From NCBI GenBank assembly GCA_016202305.1, contig JACQPB010000042.1, positions 1 through 35,138 on the forward strand: a stretch of DNA of 35,138 nucleotides, given 5' to 3'. The first letter of the stretch is position 1, and each line of letters starts with the position of its first letter. The notes beneath the pieces are model-generated. The model saw only the letters and a list, made by a program, of their open reading frames with translations. It was not told where the DNA came from and did no database searches. The DNA comes from Candidatus Iainarchaeum sp. (GTDB lineage Archaea; Iainarchaeota; Iainarchaeia; Iainarchaeales; Iainarchaeaceae). Positions 1 to 7,489 of the stretch are shown in pieces. Made by a program: the position numbers and the translations under genes.

Positions 1-2
1 GC

Positions 3-131
3 AAAATCTATGGCTGCCTCCGCAACCAAAAAGGGACCCGCAACCATGACGTACTAACAAGCCTGATAGCCACATGGGAACAAAGAAACCTCAACCCATA
101 CACCCAACTCCAGCAAGCCCTAAGGGGCTAA
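3..131 (+). CDS. Transposase, C-terminal fragment (cut by window edge)
   Basis: An open frame enters from the left edge and stops at TAA 129-131, giving about 42 residues. It reads KIYGCLRNQKGTRNHD followed by VLTSLIATWEQRNLNPY. The pattern 'basic KG-x-R-x-H, then a hydrophobic SL-x-ATW-x-x-x-x-LNPY segment' resembles the C-terminus of IS66-like and related transposases, where a catalytic Glu lies upstream; that part is outside the window. It may be the end of an intact insertion sequence or a remnant. The family call rests on a short motif only. The 23-bp inverted repeat at 150-172 lies just downstream and may belong to the same element. Confidence 0.5.
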   Translation, partial: KIYGCLRNQKGTRNHDVLTSLIATWEQRNLNPYTQLQQALRG

Positions 132-149
132 ACACGTACCAGTGCCCTA

Positions 150-172
150 TTATGTAGCTAAATTCTACATAA
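150..172. repeat. Inverted repeat, 8-bp arms, 7-nt loop
   Basis: TTATGTAG (150-157) and CTACATAA (165-172) are perfect reverse complements around the loop CTAAATT. It sits 18 nt after the transposase-like stop codon. It could be a terminator stem or part of an insertion-sequence end. No second copy was noticed in the window. Confidence 0.5.
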
Positions 173-247
173 CGCATTCATGTCAGCGCTCCAGCACGGT
201 TGGCAAATCACCGCTCCGCCATGATGGCTTTTCCCCTTCAGTTACGC

Positions 248-256
248 TTTAAATAT
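248..256 (+). promoter_or_regulatory. TATA box for the gene starting at 278
   Basis: TTTAAATAT is centred at 252, 26 nt before ATG 278. That is the archaeal TATA-to-start spacing expected for a leaderless transcript. It argues against the upstream in-frame ATG at 200. Confidence 0.55.
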
Positions 257-277
257 CTTTTCACTCCTTTTCCGTGC

Positions 278-895
278 ATGTTCCATCTGCGCGCGCTCTT
301 TGACATATTCACCGGCCGCAAGCCTGTCGAGGCCCTTTCCGACCAGAGGGTCGACATCAAGACTGGCCTGCTCGCTTTTGCGCTCGCCTTCTTCGTGACT
401 TTTTTCCTTCTGGGCATCGAGGTTTTCGTCTTCGAGATTTTCTACGGGGTCATGAGCAAGCAGGGCCTCGTTTCAATCATTCTCACGCTTGTCGGCATCA
501 TGATCGGCACTGTTGTCGGCGGCGTCATCCTTTACGTGCTCCTCGTGGTTTTCTCCTACATATACGGGGCCATGCATTATGCGATAATAAAGCACTACAC
601 CAATACCCCCGAGACGCTCAATGACTTCAACGGCGCGCTGCTCGTGATTTTTTCTTCGGTGCGCCTCGTGCAGGGTCTCTTGTTCCTCATTCCTGTCATC
701 GGGTGGCTGCTTGCCGGGCTTGTCCAGATTTACAGTCTGATTCCGGTTTACAAGTTCATCAAGAACAGGTTCAGCCTCTCCGAGGCGAAGGCCGTGATAG
801 TCCTTCTATTGCCCGTAACCCTGCTGGTTGTCGGCCTGTTCGTGCTGTCGGTAATCGCGGCCGCTTTCATAACCGTGCCGGTCATAGGGAAATGA
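278..895 (+). CDS. Yip1-like multi-pass membrane protein
   Basis: About 205 residues with roughly five hydrophobic segments: near 25-50, 58-95 (two runs in tandem), 118-150 and 172-200. After a short soluble N-terminus (MFHLRALFDIFTGRKPVEAL) come Gly-rich membrane spans. The 'short amphipathic head, five spans, helical loop NTPETLNDF before span 4' layout is what is seen in archaeal and bacterial Yip1-domain proteins, whose biochemical role is mostly unknown. I chose ATG 278 rather than the longer reading from 200 because a TATA-like box lies exactly 26 nt upstream and the extra 26 residues look non-native. It is convergent with the nnrD gene (15 nt gap). The family assignment is moderate; a generic polytopic membrane protein is the fallback. 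Confidence 0.6.
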   Translation: MFHLRALFDIFTGRKPVEALSDQRVDIKTGLLAFALAFFVTFFLLGIEVFVFEIFYGVMSKQGLVSIILTLVGIMIGTVVGGVILYVLLVVFSYIYGAMHYAIIKHYTNTPETLNDFNGALLVIFSSVRLVQGLLFLIPVIGWLLAGLVQIYSLIPVYKFIKNRFSLSEAKAVIVLLLPVTLLVVGLFVLSVIAAAFITVPVIGK

Positions 896-910
896 CTTTT
901 TCTGGCCATC

Positions 911-1765
911 TCATTTCAGGATTCTCTTCACTTGCCGCGCTATTTCCGGCGCCATGTCGGATGCGATGAAAGTATATCCTACTTTCTTGAGGAGTGCGTC
1001 TCCCGCCATGCCGTTCACGAACGCCGCCGCGGCCGCCGCCTCCAGCGGCTCCGCTTTCAGGGCGAGGAACCCTGTGCATATTCCCGCGAGCAAATCACCC
1101 GTGCCGCCCACGGTCATCCTCGCGTTTCCCGTGCGGTTCAGCAGCACTTTTTTCCCGTCGCTGATAATGTCAATCCTGCCTTTCAGCAGCACGATGCACC
1201 TATGGCGCGCTGCCGCCATTTTCGCAAGGGCTTCCCTGTTACTTAATGCCTTTCCATCCACTTTCACCCCTGAAAACGCCTCGAATTCCTTCATGTGCGG
1301 CGTGATTATCGTTCCCGGGCGCAGCTTCATTCCGCGGCATGCGTGCAGGGCGTCCGCGTCGAGCACCATCCTTGCCCGGCACTTCTGCACAAATCGCCTT
1401 ATCATGTGCAGCGTTGCCTTTTCGCGCCCCATCCCGTTGCCTATGAGCACAGAGTCAGCTTTTTTCGCGAGCTTCAGGAGTGTTTTCAGGTGCTGCTGCC
1501 CCCATTCTCTCCCGGCAAGCTTCTTCACTATAAGGTCGGGTGAATAGGCGCTTATAGCCCATGCCGGCTTCTCCAGCGATGCGACAGTCACGAGGTCCAC
1601 TCCGCTCCGGAGGCATGCGATTGCCGCCATTGCCGCGAGCGCCGGTGCTCCTGTCAGGTCTTTGGAGCCTCCTATTACAAGTACCCTGCCGTTCTGGCCC
1701 TTGTGCGAATCCCTCTTCCTTTTCGGGAAGAATTTCCGCACTTCCGAAAGCGTTACAGTCCTCAT
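911..1765 (-). CDS. nnrD: ADP-dependent NAD(P)H-hydrate dehydratase (kinase-fold domain only)
   Basis: 284 residues with the ribokinase-like dehydratase fold. It dehydrates damaged NAD(P)H hydrates back to NAD(P)H using ADP. Visible motifs are the N-terminal VLVIGGSKDLTGAP (about 28-41), IGNGMGRE (108-115), LDADALHA (135-142), the TPHMKEFEAF substrate segment (155-164) and the nucleotide/catalytic GGTGD (220-224, catalytic Asp224). The N-terminal epimerase domain found in many archaeal fusions (YjeF_N, NnrE) is absent, so this is the stand-alone NnrD form. The gene starts inside the gatE stop codon (ATGA overlap at 1762-1765), so the two are cotranscribed and probably translationally coupled. 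The link to gatE looks like housekeeping clustering, not a shared pathway. Confidence 0.88.
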   Translation of the reverse strand: MRTVTLSEVRKFFPKRKRDSHKGQNGRVLVIGGSKDLTGAPALAAMAAIACLRSGVDLVTVASLEKPAWAISAYSPDLIVKKLAGREWGQQHLKTLLKLAKKADSVLIGNGMGREKATLHMIRRFVQKCRARMVLDADALHACRGMKLRPGTIITPHMKEFEAFSGVKVDGKALSNREALAKMAAARHRCIVLLKGRIDIISDGKKVLLNRTGNARMTVGGTGDLLAGICTGFLALKAEPLEAAAAAAFVNGMAGDALLKKVGYTFIASDMAPEIARQVKRILK

Positions 1766-3666
1766 GCTCTTGCCGCTTTTTCAATCTCTTTGCGCAGCGC
1801 TTCGCTGATTTCCTTTCCGGAGGCCTTTCCGCGAAGCTCCTTCATGACGTCTCCCATCAGGGCGGGAAGAGCGCCGAGCTTCTTTTCCTTCACGAGTGCA
1901 ATGTTCCTCTGCACCGCTTCCTGCACCGCCCTCTCTATGTCAGCGCTTCCCGCGGATTGGGCTCCGCGAGAGGAGAGGATTGCCCGGAGTGGCATGCCGG
2001 TGTTCCGGCACTTCTCAATTATGGTTTGCTTCTGCACTTCCTTCGCGAGTGCCCCTGTCCTGATTGCCTCGATGAACTCCAGCAGGTCGCTTTCATGCAG
2101 GGCATCAATAGCCGCGCCATCCCTTCTGGCTTCCACGAGGCCTTCAAGCAGGAATATTGCCGTCTTCCGCGCGTCAGCACCGCCATTAACAGCCCTTTCG
2201 AAAAGCCTCGCGTAATTGCTCAGCTTCATCTCATCAACGTGCTTTTGGTTCAGGCCCCATTTCGCGTAGAGCCTTTCCCTTTCCTCAACCGTCATCGGCA
2301 GGCCCTTGCGTATTTCCCGCAGCATCTTTTCATCAGGCATGGTTGTTTCAAGGTCGGTTTCAGGGTACATCCTCGCGGCCCCGGGCAATGGCCTCAGGTA
2401 TTCCGTGTTTCCGCCATCCATTGCCCCGCGCGTCTCTTCCGGAACGCCGTCAAGGCACTGCAGCGCCCTCTCGAACACGGCTCTTGCCGCCGCTGCGGCC
2501 TTCTCTTTTTGGCCGGCGAGTATTACGAACGCATCGTGCGCGCCGCACCCCAGCTCGTCGCGCACTTTCGCAATCTCTTCACCGGTAATTCCGTAGTTCG
2601 GGAGCTCGTCGCTGTGGAAGAGGCCCTTCAGCCCTGTTTTTGTCTTGACATGGTCAGCGAACTCTGTTCCGAGGCGCCTGTCAGGCTGCAGCTCCTTTCC
2701 CAAGAACCCTGCAAACCCTTCAAGCTTGAACGCCAGCACGGTTTCGCCGCGCGAGATTGCGGACCTGATTATTTTGGCCTCCGTGCCACGGAATGCGGAG
2801 CTCGTTTCCTTCGGCTCAGCATGCACGCTTTCCTTCTTCACTCCTCTCTCGGCGAGCTCCTTTTTCACTTCTACGAGCATTGCCTGCCTCTGCACTTCGC
2901 GCCTCACGTACTCGTCTATCATCTCCAGCTCCTGCACGCCCTTTACCTCCACGCGCGCCCCTCCGCGTATCGAGATGTTCAGGTCCTGCCTTATGGTGCC
3001 GAGGCCGCGCTTCACCCTGCAAGTCCTCCTCAGCAGCGTGCCTATGGCACGCGCCGCCTCCTTCGCTTCCTCCGGCGTTTCTATTCCGGGTTCTGTCGCG
3101 AGCTCTATAAGAGGTATCCCGAGGCGGTCGAGCCTGTATGTTACCGTTGTGTCAGTCCTCTCCATCGGGCGCGCCGCATCCTCCTCCAGCACAATCGTCT
3201 GGATGCCGAGTTCCTTGCTTCCGATGCCTATGGAGCCGCCTGTCGCCACGAGCATGGTGCGCTGGAAGCCTGAGGTGTTGCTGCCGTCTATCACGAGCTT
3301 CCTCATGACATGCATCTCGTCAATCACCGCGCTTCTGCAGAGTATTGCCGCCTCTAGTATTGTACGGAACGCCTCCTTGTCAAGGGGCTGAGGCGGCTCC
3401 TCATCGAGCTCAACGAGTGAAATGGTGTCCTCGTATCCCTCATAAATGTAAGCGAGGCCCTTGTTGTATGCCTCAAGCGCGGCCTTGTCGTGCTCCCCGA
3501 GCTCTGATGCGGTAGGGCGCAGCCTCCTCCTCACTGTAAATCCGGGCCTGTCCTCCCTCAGGAGTGAAGGAGTCCTGCTGAAGAGCTTTCCTGTGTCAAG
3601 CTGCTGGTGCACTTCCAGGCCGCATTTCAGGCCGATGCCGCGGTAGTCAAAGTCCATTGGAAACAC
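1762..3666 (-). CDS. gatE: Glu-tRNA(Gln) amidotransferase subunit E
   Basis: 634 residues, the usual GatE length. GatE binds misacylated Glu-tRNA(Gln), activates the glutamyl group with ATP and amidates it with ammonia from GatD; this is the archaeal route to Gln-tRNA. The cradle domain shows GLEVHQQLDTGKLFSRTPS near the start, a SNTSGFQRT segment, the RLGIPLIELATEP metal/ATP region and IRQDLNISI. A bacterial AspRS-like (GAD) insertion follows at about 290-400, and the C-terminal YqeY-like tRNA-binding tail ends the protein. The TATA-like box at 3689-3697 lies 27 nt before the GTG at 3666, favouring that start; the ATG at 3657 is the alternative. gatD is encoded 8 kb away (11298-12611), not adjacent. 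Confidence 0.93.
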   Translation of the reverse strand: MFPMDFDYRGIGLKCGLEVHQQLDTGKLFSRTPSLLREDRPGFTVRRRLRPTASELGEHDKAALEAYNKGLAYIYEGYEDTISLVELDEEPPQPLDKEAFRTILEAAILCRSAVIDEMHVMRKLVIDGSNTSGFQRTMLVATGGSIGIGSKELGIQTIVLEEDAARPMERTDTTVTYRLDRLGIPLIELATEPGIETPEEAKEAARAIGTLLRRTCRVKRGLGTIRQDLNISIRGGARVEVKGVQELEMIDEYVRREVQRQAMLVEVKKELAERGVKKESVHAEPKETSSAFRGTEAKIIRSAISRGETVLAFKLEGFAGFLGKELQPDRRLGTEFADHVKTKTGLKGLFHSDELPNYGITGEEIAKVRDELGCGAHDAFVILAGQKEKAAAAARAVFERALQCLDGVPEETRGAMDGGNTEYLRPLPGAARMYPETDLETTMPDEKMLREIRKGLPMTVEERERLYAKWGLNQKHVDEMKLSNYARLFERAVNGGADARKTAIFLLEGLVEARRDGAAIDALHESDLLEFIEAIRTGALAKEVQKQTIIEKCRNTGMPLRAILSSRGAQSAGSADIERAVQEAVQRNIALVKEKKLGALPALMGDVMKELRGKASGKEISEALRKEIEKAARA

Positions 3667-3688
3667 GATAATAAGGCGTCATTAAAGT

Positions 3689-3697
3689 GATTTAAAC
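3689..3697 (-). promoter_or_regulatory. TATA box for gatE-nnrD
   Basis: On the minus strand GTTTAAATC is centred at 3693, 27 nt upstream of the GTG start at 3666 and 36 nt upstream of the ATG at 3657. The rest of the gap 3667-3808 shows nothing else recognisable. Confidence 0.5.
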
Positions 3698-3808
3698 CTT
3701 AGCTGTGGCGAGGATTGCCCTCTGTGCACCATTACAACACTGCCGGCAGAGTGCGCAGGCACGGGGTCGGTTTACATTTCGAGCTGTCTTTCGCTATCAT
3801 CCAGATTT

Positions 3809-5263
3809 CTATTTCGGGTTAAGGAACATATGGATTACCCTCTTATCCCGTAACGCCATTTCCCTGTTCACTGTTTTTATTCTTGCCAGTGCCTTTTGGT
3901 CAATTTGCTCCAGCTCCGGGACGTAACTATTATACCCTATAGGGTATTGTATCTCCACTACCGCCGGAATCATTCGGCCGATTATGTCGTTTGTTCCGGT
4001 TATGTCGACCGCGAGAATCCGCGGGTAAATGTAGCCTGAATGAAATCCTCCCGCCCCGGTCATTTGTGCCCTTGACCTGCCGATAGCGCCCCTCATTATT
4101 CCTGTCAGTACTTCTGTGGATCTGATTGCTATCCTTTCGCTCTGTTTCAGGAAGTCCGTCGTCCTATTTTTGGCTCCGCTTTCTGAAAGTTTGAAAATGG
4201 GGTCATAATCCATTGCTGTTGGAGGTTCCGGGGGAAGAGGCTTTCCAAATATTTGTGCGAATATAGTGGCTATTGTGTGCGGTGCTCTGCTAAGAGCCTC
4301 GTGGTGCGATTTCTTCATCACGGCTTCCACAACGCTCTCGGGCTTTTCAGGATGCCCGCCCAAAAATATGTTGGCGAATTTTATGTCCTTGCCGACCTTT
4401 GCATATTTTGCCGTGACTTGGGGGATTCCGTTGGGGCACTGGATTATATGGCGGATTTCCCATGCTTTGCCGTTATATGGCGGTATATGCATGGTTTGTT
4501 CAATTAAATATCTCCCGCGGGGCACCACCCTTGAAAAAAGGGTTTCTATTGTCTTTTCTACAGGTTGTTCTCCTAATTTGATGACTTTTCCCGGTATTAT
4601 TATTTCCCTTTCGTCACTGCCATGTCCTGCGTGGAACCAGAGAGCTTCATTAGTTTTACTAAGTTCATCCATCTTACGTTTTATTTCCATCCTGAAATTT
4701 TCCGCCGGTATAGTCATCTTCAGTCCTGTCCCATACATGTCAAACCGTATCAGGTCTGCTCCAACTCCGACTGTCGACTCCCCTTTCAGGTAAAAACTCC
4801 CGTGTTTAGTGAGCATGTTTATTGCAAGGAGTTCTGGATGTGCGTTCTGAGGTCTTTCACTCCCATGCGGCTGATATCCTATGTACGTCTCGTGGGATTC
4901 CGGTCTTGGTGTGTAATATCTAATGTTCGGGAATTTATGGCCCCCATAGTGGAGCTCACTTCTTCGAGGCGTGGCAAGCCTGTCGTAAGCCTCTCCCATT
5001 ATCCAAGGTTTCGTAAAAATGTGAGATAATTCACTTCCAACAGTCTTCATGAATAATTCGTCAAAAAGTCTGGGCGTTTCGCCGCTCCTCCTTATTTGTT
5101 CGAGCCTTGCGTTAAGCCTTGCGGCCATTTCCGGGTCAACTTCATGCCTGATGCTATCGATTCCTATTTCTGCGACCTGTCCCGGTGTCCGGCGTTCTGC
5201 AAATCCGTGCTCTTCCACGAAACGTGTTTTTGGATAACCGCTGTGCCTTGGTGGAGTTTTCAT
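3809..5263 (-). CDS. ATP-grasp-like protein of unknown substrate
   Basis: About 484 residues from ATG 5263. No named family is certain, but the second half reads like an ATP-grasp enzyme. An N-terminal nucleotide-binding stretch (SFYLKGESTVGVGADLIRF) has a Lys and a Gly-rich turn. Then comes LIEQTMHIP, then WEIRHIIQ followed by an AKYAKVG strand and FANIFLGG. Near the C-terminus is an ILAVDITG segment, then PAVVEIQYPIGYNSYVPEL, at the place of the metal-binding D...ExN of the fold, with Gln where Asn is usual. YheC/YheD-type ATP-grasps have the same order. ATP-grasps ligate a carboxylate to an amine or thiol; the substrate here is unknown. The reading frame can be extended to 5308, but a TATA-like box (5288-5296) lies inside that extension, 29 nt before ATG 5263. 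Codon use is more AT-rich than in neighbours. Confidence 0.5.
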   Translation of the reverse strand: MKTPPRHSGYPKTRFVEEHGFAERRTPGQVAEIGIDSIRHEVDPEMAARLNARLEQIRRSGETPRLFDELFMKTVGSELSHIFTKPWIMGEAYDRLATPRRSELHYGGHKFPNIRYYTPRPESHETYIGYQPHGSERPQNAHPELLAINMLTKHGSFYLKGESTVGVGADLIRFDMYGTGLKMTIPAENFRMEIKRKMDELSKTNEALWFHAGHGSDEREIIIPGKVIKLGEQPVEKTIETLFSRVVPRGRYLIEQTMHIPPYNGKAWEIRHIIQCPNGIPQVTAKYAKVGKDIKFANIFLGGHPEKPESVVEAVMKKSHHEALSRAPHTIATIFAQIFGKPLPPEPPTAMDYDPIFKLSESGAKNRTTDFLKQSERIAIRSTEVLTGIMRGAIGRSRAQMTGAGGFHSGYIYPRILAVDITGTNDIIGRMIPAVVEIQYPIGYNSYVPELEQIDQKALARIKTVNREMALRDKRVIHMFLNPK

Positions 5264-5287
5264 GATAATCATTTTGTTTTTTGGAAG

Positions 5288-5296
5288 TATAAAATA
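5288..5296 (-). promoter_or_regulatory. TATA box for the ATP-grasp-like gene
   Basis: TATTTTATA on the minus strand is centred at 5292. Transcription would begin near 5266, almost at ATG 5263. This gives the gene its own promoter although it directly follows the Lrp gene. Confidence 0.5.
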
Positions 5297-5308
5297 GTGC
5301 CCTATCAT

Positions 5309-5761
5309 CTACACCTGCGTCAGAACAATCATGGTCTGCGTCTTGTCAACGCCATCTATGTCGCGCAGCTTTTCCGTCACAATCTCGTTGAGGTCGTCAA
5401 TGTCCTTTGCCATGACCTTCACGATTATGTCCAGCCCGCCAGTGAGGATGGTGACTTCGCGCACGCCTTCGAGCTTCTTGATTTGCCGCGCGATTTCCGG
5501 CTGCTTTATTTTCCTTCCCTCGACATTGTAGTTCACTGTTATGCCGATGTATGCCATCACGGGCCTGCCGAGCTTCTTGTAGTCAATTTCGGCGGTGTAG
5601 TTGCGGATGATGCCGTGCTGCTCCAGCTTCTTTATCCTGTTGTGGATAGTGGTGGGCGGCATGCCGATTTTCTTTGCGAGCTGGCCGACGGTCTGGCGGC
5701 TGTTGCTTATGAGCTCGGTTATTATCTCGCGGTCCTTCTGGTCTATTTTTTCGGGTTCCAT
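5309..5761 (-). CDS. Lrp/AsnC-family transcriptional regulator
   Basis: 150 residues, typical for the family. The N-terminal winged HTH covers about 6-55 (IDQKDREIITELISNSRQ, then VGQLAKKIGMPPTTIHNRIKKLEQHGII). The C-terminal RAM ligand-binding/oligomerisation domain covers about 70-150 with the Gly-containing ILTGGLDIIVKV strand. Archaeal homologues bind amino acids, glutamine among them in several cases, and act as octamers on AT-rich palindromes. It is divergent from the glutaminase-like/asparaginase block across a gap with two inverted repeats, so control of that block and of itself is a reasonable inference. ATG 5761 lies about 29 nt after an AT-rich box within the palindrome at 5784-5802. 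Confidence 0.9.
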   Translation of the reverse strand: MEPEKIDQKDREIITELISNSRQTVGQLAKKIGMPPTTIHNRIKKLEQHGIIRNYTAEIDYKKLGRPVMAYIGITVNYNVEGRKIKQPEIARQIKKLEGVREVTILTGGLDIIVKVMAKDIDDLNEIVTEKLRDIDGVDKTQTMIVLTQV

Positions 5762-5783
5762 CTCTATTATTTCCGCCGGTCAA

Positions 5784-5802
5784 CCTTTATTAACTAATAA
5801 GG
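5784..5802. promoter_or_regulatory. Near-palindrome over the Lrp-gene promoter
   Basis: CCTTTATTAACTAATAAGG is an imperfect 19-bp palindrome that also contains the AT-rich box of the Lrp gene. Its position suits an autoregulatory operator; this is inference. Confidence 0.4.
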
Positions 5803-5819
5803 TGCAATTCGGCATTTTA

Positions 5820-5873
5820 TACAAGAAATGGTAAAATATCCCATTTTTTGATTTTTTAGGCGAATTTCTTGTA
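5820..5873. repeat. Spaced inverted repeat in the Lrp/glutaminase-like intergenic gap
   Basis: TACAAGAAAT (5820-5829) and ATTTCTTGTA (5864-5873) are perfect reverse complements separated by 34 nt of very AT-rich sequence. A dimer-of-dimers regulator such as Lrp could contact both halves. The pair sits 27 nt upstream of the TATA box of the 5943 gene. Confidence 0.4.
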
Positions 5874-5899
5874 ATTTTTACGATAATTATTGGAATAGG

Positions 5900-5910
5900 T
5901 TTATATTTTT
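5900..5910 (+). promoter_or_regulatory. TATA box of the glutaminase-like operon
   Basis: TTTATATTTTT lies where transcription would start near 5930. That leaves a short leader holding AGGTG (5933-5937), 5 nt before ATG 5943. This decides against the TTG at 5910 (inside the box) and the out-of-frame ATG at 5927. Confidence 0.55.
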
Positions 5911-5942
5911 TGGAACACGATAAGTCATGTGCAGGTGCTGGA

Positions 5943-7484
5943 ATGAACGCCAAAGAAAAAGCCAAAAAAAGGGACGTCATTGACAACCTCTTTGACTCGC
6001 TGGACGTCAAATCAAAGGGTCAGATTCTGCGCGAAGACATTATTGAAACGCTCCGGGCAAAGGGCATTTTGGAAGATGATTTGAGGATACGGGAAACCGT
6101 GAAGGCCCTGAAAGCCTATGAGACCAGGCCTATTTCCTCCAGGGATTTCCGGGAAATCATAGGCCAGAATGTCATGATTATCGAGAAGGCGCTGGCTGGT
6201 GGCCTTGTAATCCCGGATTTCAAGAACTTCTGCAGCTTTATAGTGAACATGCACAACCGCACGCTCCTGAATAAGGCCGGGGCGGTTTCCGGCCACACGC
6301 CGGTCCTCAAGGCGGTCAATCCGGAACAGTTTGCCATTTCAGTCTGCACGGTGGACGGCCAGCGCTTCAGCATAGGCGACTCCGATGCCTCTTTTTCCAT
6401 ACAGGGTATAGCCAAGGCGATTGCCTACTGCATAATCCTCGAAGAGCTAAAGGAGGAGGAAGTGCGCAAGCACATAGGCCGCGAGCAGGAGACGAGGGTG
6501 CTCGACGGTCTGATGCTCAATAAGGAGGGCTTGCCGCACAACGCCCTGGATGATGCTGGCGCGCTCGTCGGAATTTCCCTTATCGAGCCTCACAAGCCCA
6601 TTGATGCGCGGCGAAAAATCATGCTTGATGTCTTGAGGGCAATGAGCGGGGGCGCTGGCATGGCCGTAAATGAGCAGGCTTATGCCGCAGAAAAGAATTT
6701 CGCGAACAAGTATTCGGCGCTTACATATTTCATGCAGGAAAAGAAACTGTTCCCGAAAGGGGCGGATTTCATGAGCCATCTTGACCTCTTTCTCCAGTGC
6801 CTGTCCGTGGATGTAACCGCCGATTCTTTGGCTGCAATTGCGGCAACCCTTGCCGGTGCCGGAATATGCCCCCTGACGGGGCAGGCCGTCTTCAAGCCGA
6901 TAACTGTCCGCAACTGCCTCTCCACACTCTACTTTTGCGGAATGGGGGCGGAGGGTGGCGATTTCTCTTTCACTGTAGGCCTGCCGGCCATCGGCGGAAA
7001 GTCTGGCGGGATGTTGGTAGTCATACCGAACGTGATGGGGATAGCCATTTGGTCTCCGCGGGTCAATGATTTCGAAAACAGCGCCCGCGGGATGGATTTC
7101 TGCCACAAGCTGATTGAGCAGTTTAATTTCCATCCGTATGACAGCACGGTGCGCTCTCTGAACAAGGCCGATCCGCGCCTCATCAAGAATACGGAAAAGA
7201 TGCGCGGCATCATGGCTGCGGTTGATGCGGCTTCGCGCGGCGATTTGTATGAGCTCAAACGTCTGGTCGCTAACGGCGTTGACCTCAACGAAGGGGACTA
7301 TGATTTGCGAACCCCCATGCACCTTGCGGCCGCAGAGGGCCATGCCGAAGCCATGCTATATTTCATATCCTTAAAGCTGGACATGAGCCCGAAAGACAGG
7401 TGGGGCGGAACGCCCATGCGGGACGCCGAGAATGGCAACCACAAGGAAATAATCGCATTGCTGCAGAAAAACGGGGGGAGGTGA
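5943..7484 (+). CDS. Glutaminase-fold protein of KGA architecture, active site degenerate (probable pseudoenzyme)
   Basis: 513 residues with the three parts of animal kidney-type glutaminase: an EF-hand-like helical N-domain (about 10-88, ending GLVIPDF), a beta-lactamase-like glutaminase domain (about 92-400; AISVCTVDGQRFSIGD, VGLPAIGGKSGG, VVIPNVMGIAIWSP) and C-terminal ankyrin repeats (about 420-513). Aligned without gaps from 118 to 353 to human GLS as I remember it (offset 131), most catalytic and substrate residues are changed: Tyr249 is His118, Ser286 is Gly155, Asn335 is Asp204, Asn388 is Tyr257, Tyr394 is Phe263, Tyr414 is Phe283, Tyr466 is Gly335 and Val484 is Lys353. Lys289 (Lys158) and Glu381 (Glu250) remain. 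Without the Ser nucleophile hydrolysis of glutamine is unlikely; a sensing or scaffold role is inferred. It heads a tight operon with an ankyrin protein and an asparaginase. Confidence 0.85.
   Translation: MNAKEKAKKRDVIDNLFDSLDVKSKGQILREDIIETLRAKGILEDDLRIRETVKALKAYETRPISSRDFREIIGQNVMIIEKALAGGLVIPDFKNFCSFIVNMHNRTLLNKAGAVSGHTPVLKAVNPEQFAISVCTVDGQRFSIGDSDASFSIQGIAKAIAYCIILEELKEEEVRKHIGREQETRVLDGLMLNKEGLPHNALDDAGALVGISLIEPHKPIDARRKIMLDVLRAMSGGAGMAVNEQAYAAEKNFANKYSALTYFMQEKKLFPKGADFMSHLDLFLQCLSVDVTADSLAAIAATLAGAGICPLTGQAVFKPITVRNCLSTLYFCGMGAEGGDFSFTVGLPAIGGKSGGMLVVIPNVMGIAIWSPRVNDFENSARGMDFCHKLIEQFNFHPYDSTVRSLNKADPRLIKNTEKMRGIMAAVDAASRGDLYELKRLVANGVDLNEGDYDLRTPMHLAAAEGHAEAMLYFISLKLDMSPKDRWGGTPMRDAENGNHKEIIALLQKNGGR
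7477..7483 (+). promoter_or_regulatory. Strong Shine-Dalgarno site for the ankyrin protein
   Basis: GGAGGTG ends 6 nt before ATG 7490 and overlaps the TGA stop of the preceding gene (7482-7484). This fixes the start at 7490 and indicates translational coupling. Confidence 0.75.
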
Positions 7485-7489
7485 CCTAT

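Noticed and set aside
1561-3273. 570-codon open frame on the plus strand opposite gatE
   Set aside because: It is the antisense shadow of gatE. Its translation is low-complexity (Leu/Arg/Pro/Cys-rich) and resembles no protein; the GC-rich codon bias of gatE leaves the opposite frame open.
5927-5942. ATG at 5927 with a TATA box about 23 nt upstream, as start of the glutaminase-like gene
   Set aside because: It is out of frame with the coding sequence; ATG 5943 has AGGTG 5 nt upstream and is in frame.
6447-7343. 298-codon minus-strand frame opposite the glutaminase-like gene
   Set aside because: Antisense shadow; the plus-strand frame has clear family motifs, promoter and SD.
5943-7484. The glutaminase-like gene as a frameshifted or decaying pseudogene
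   Set aside because: The frame is intact over 513 codons with good promoter, SD and ankyrin tail; only ligand-contact residues are changed, which speaks for a changed function and not for decay.
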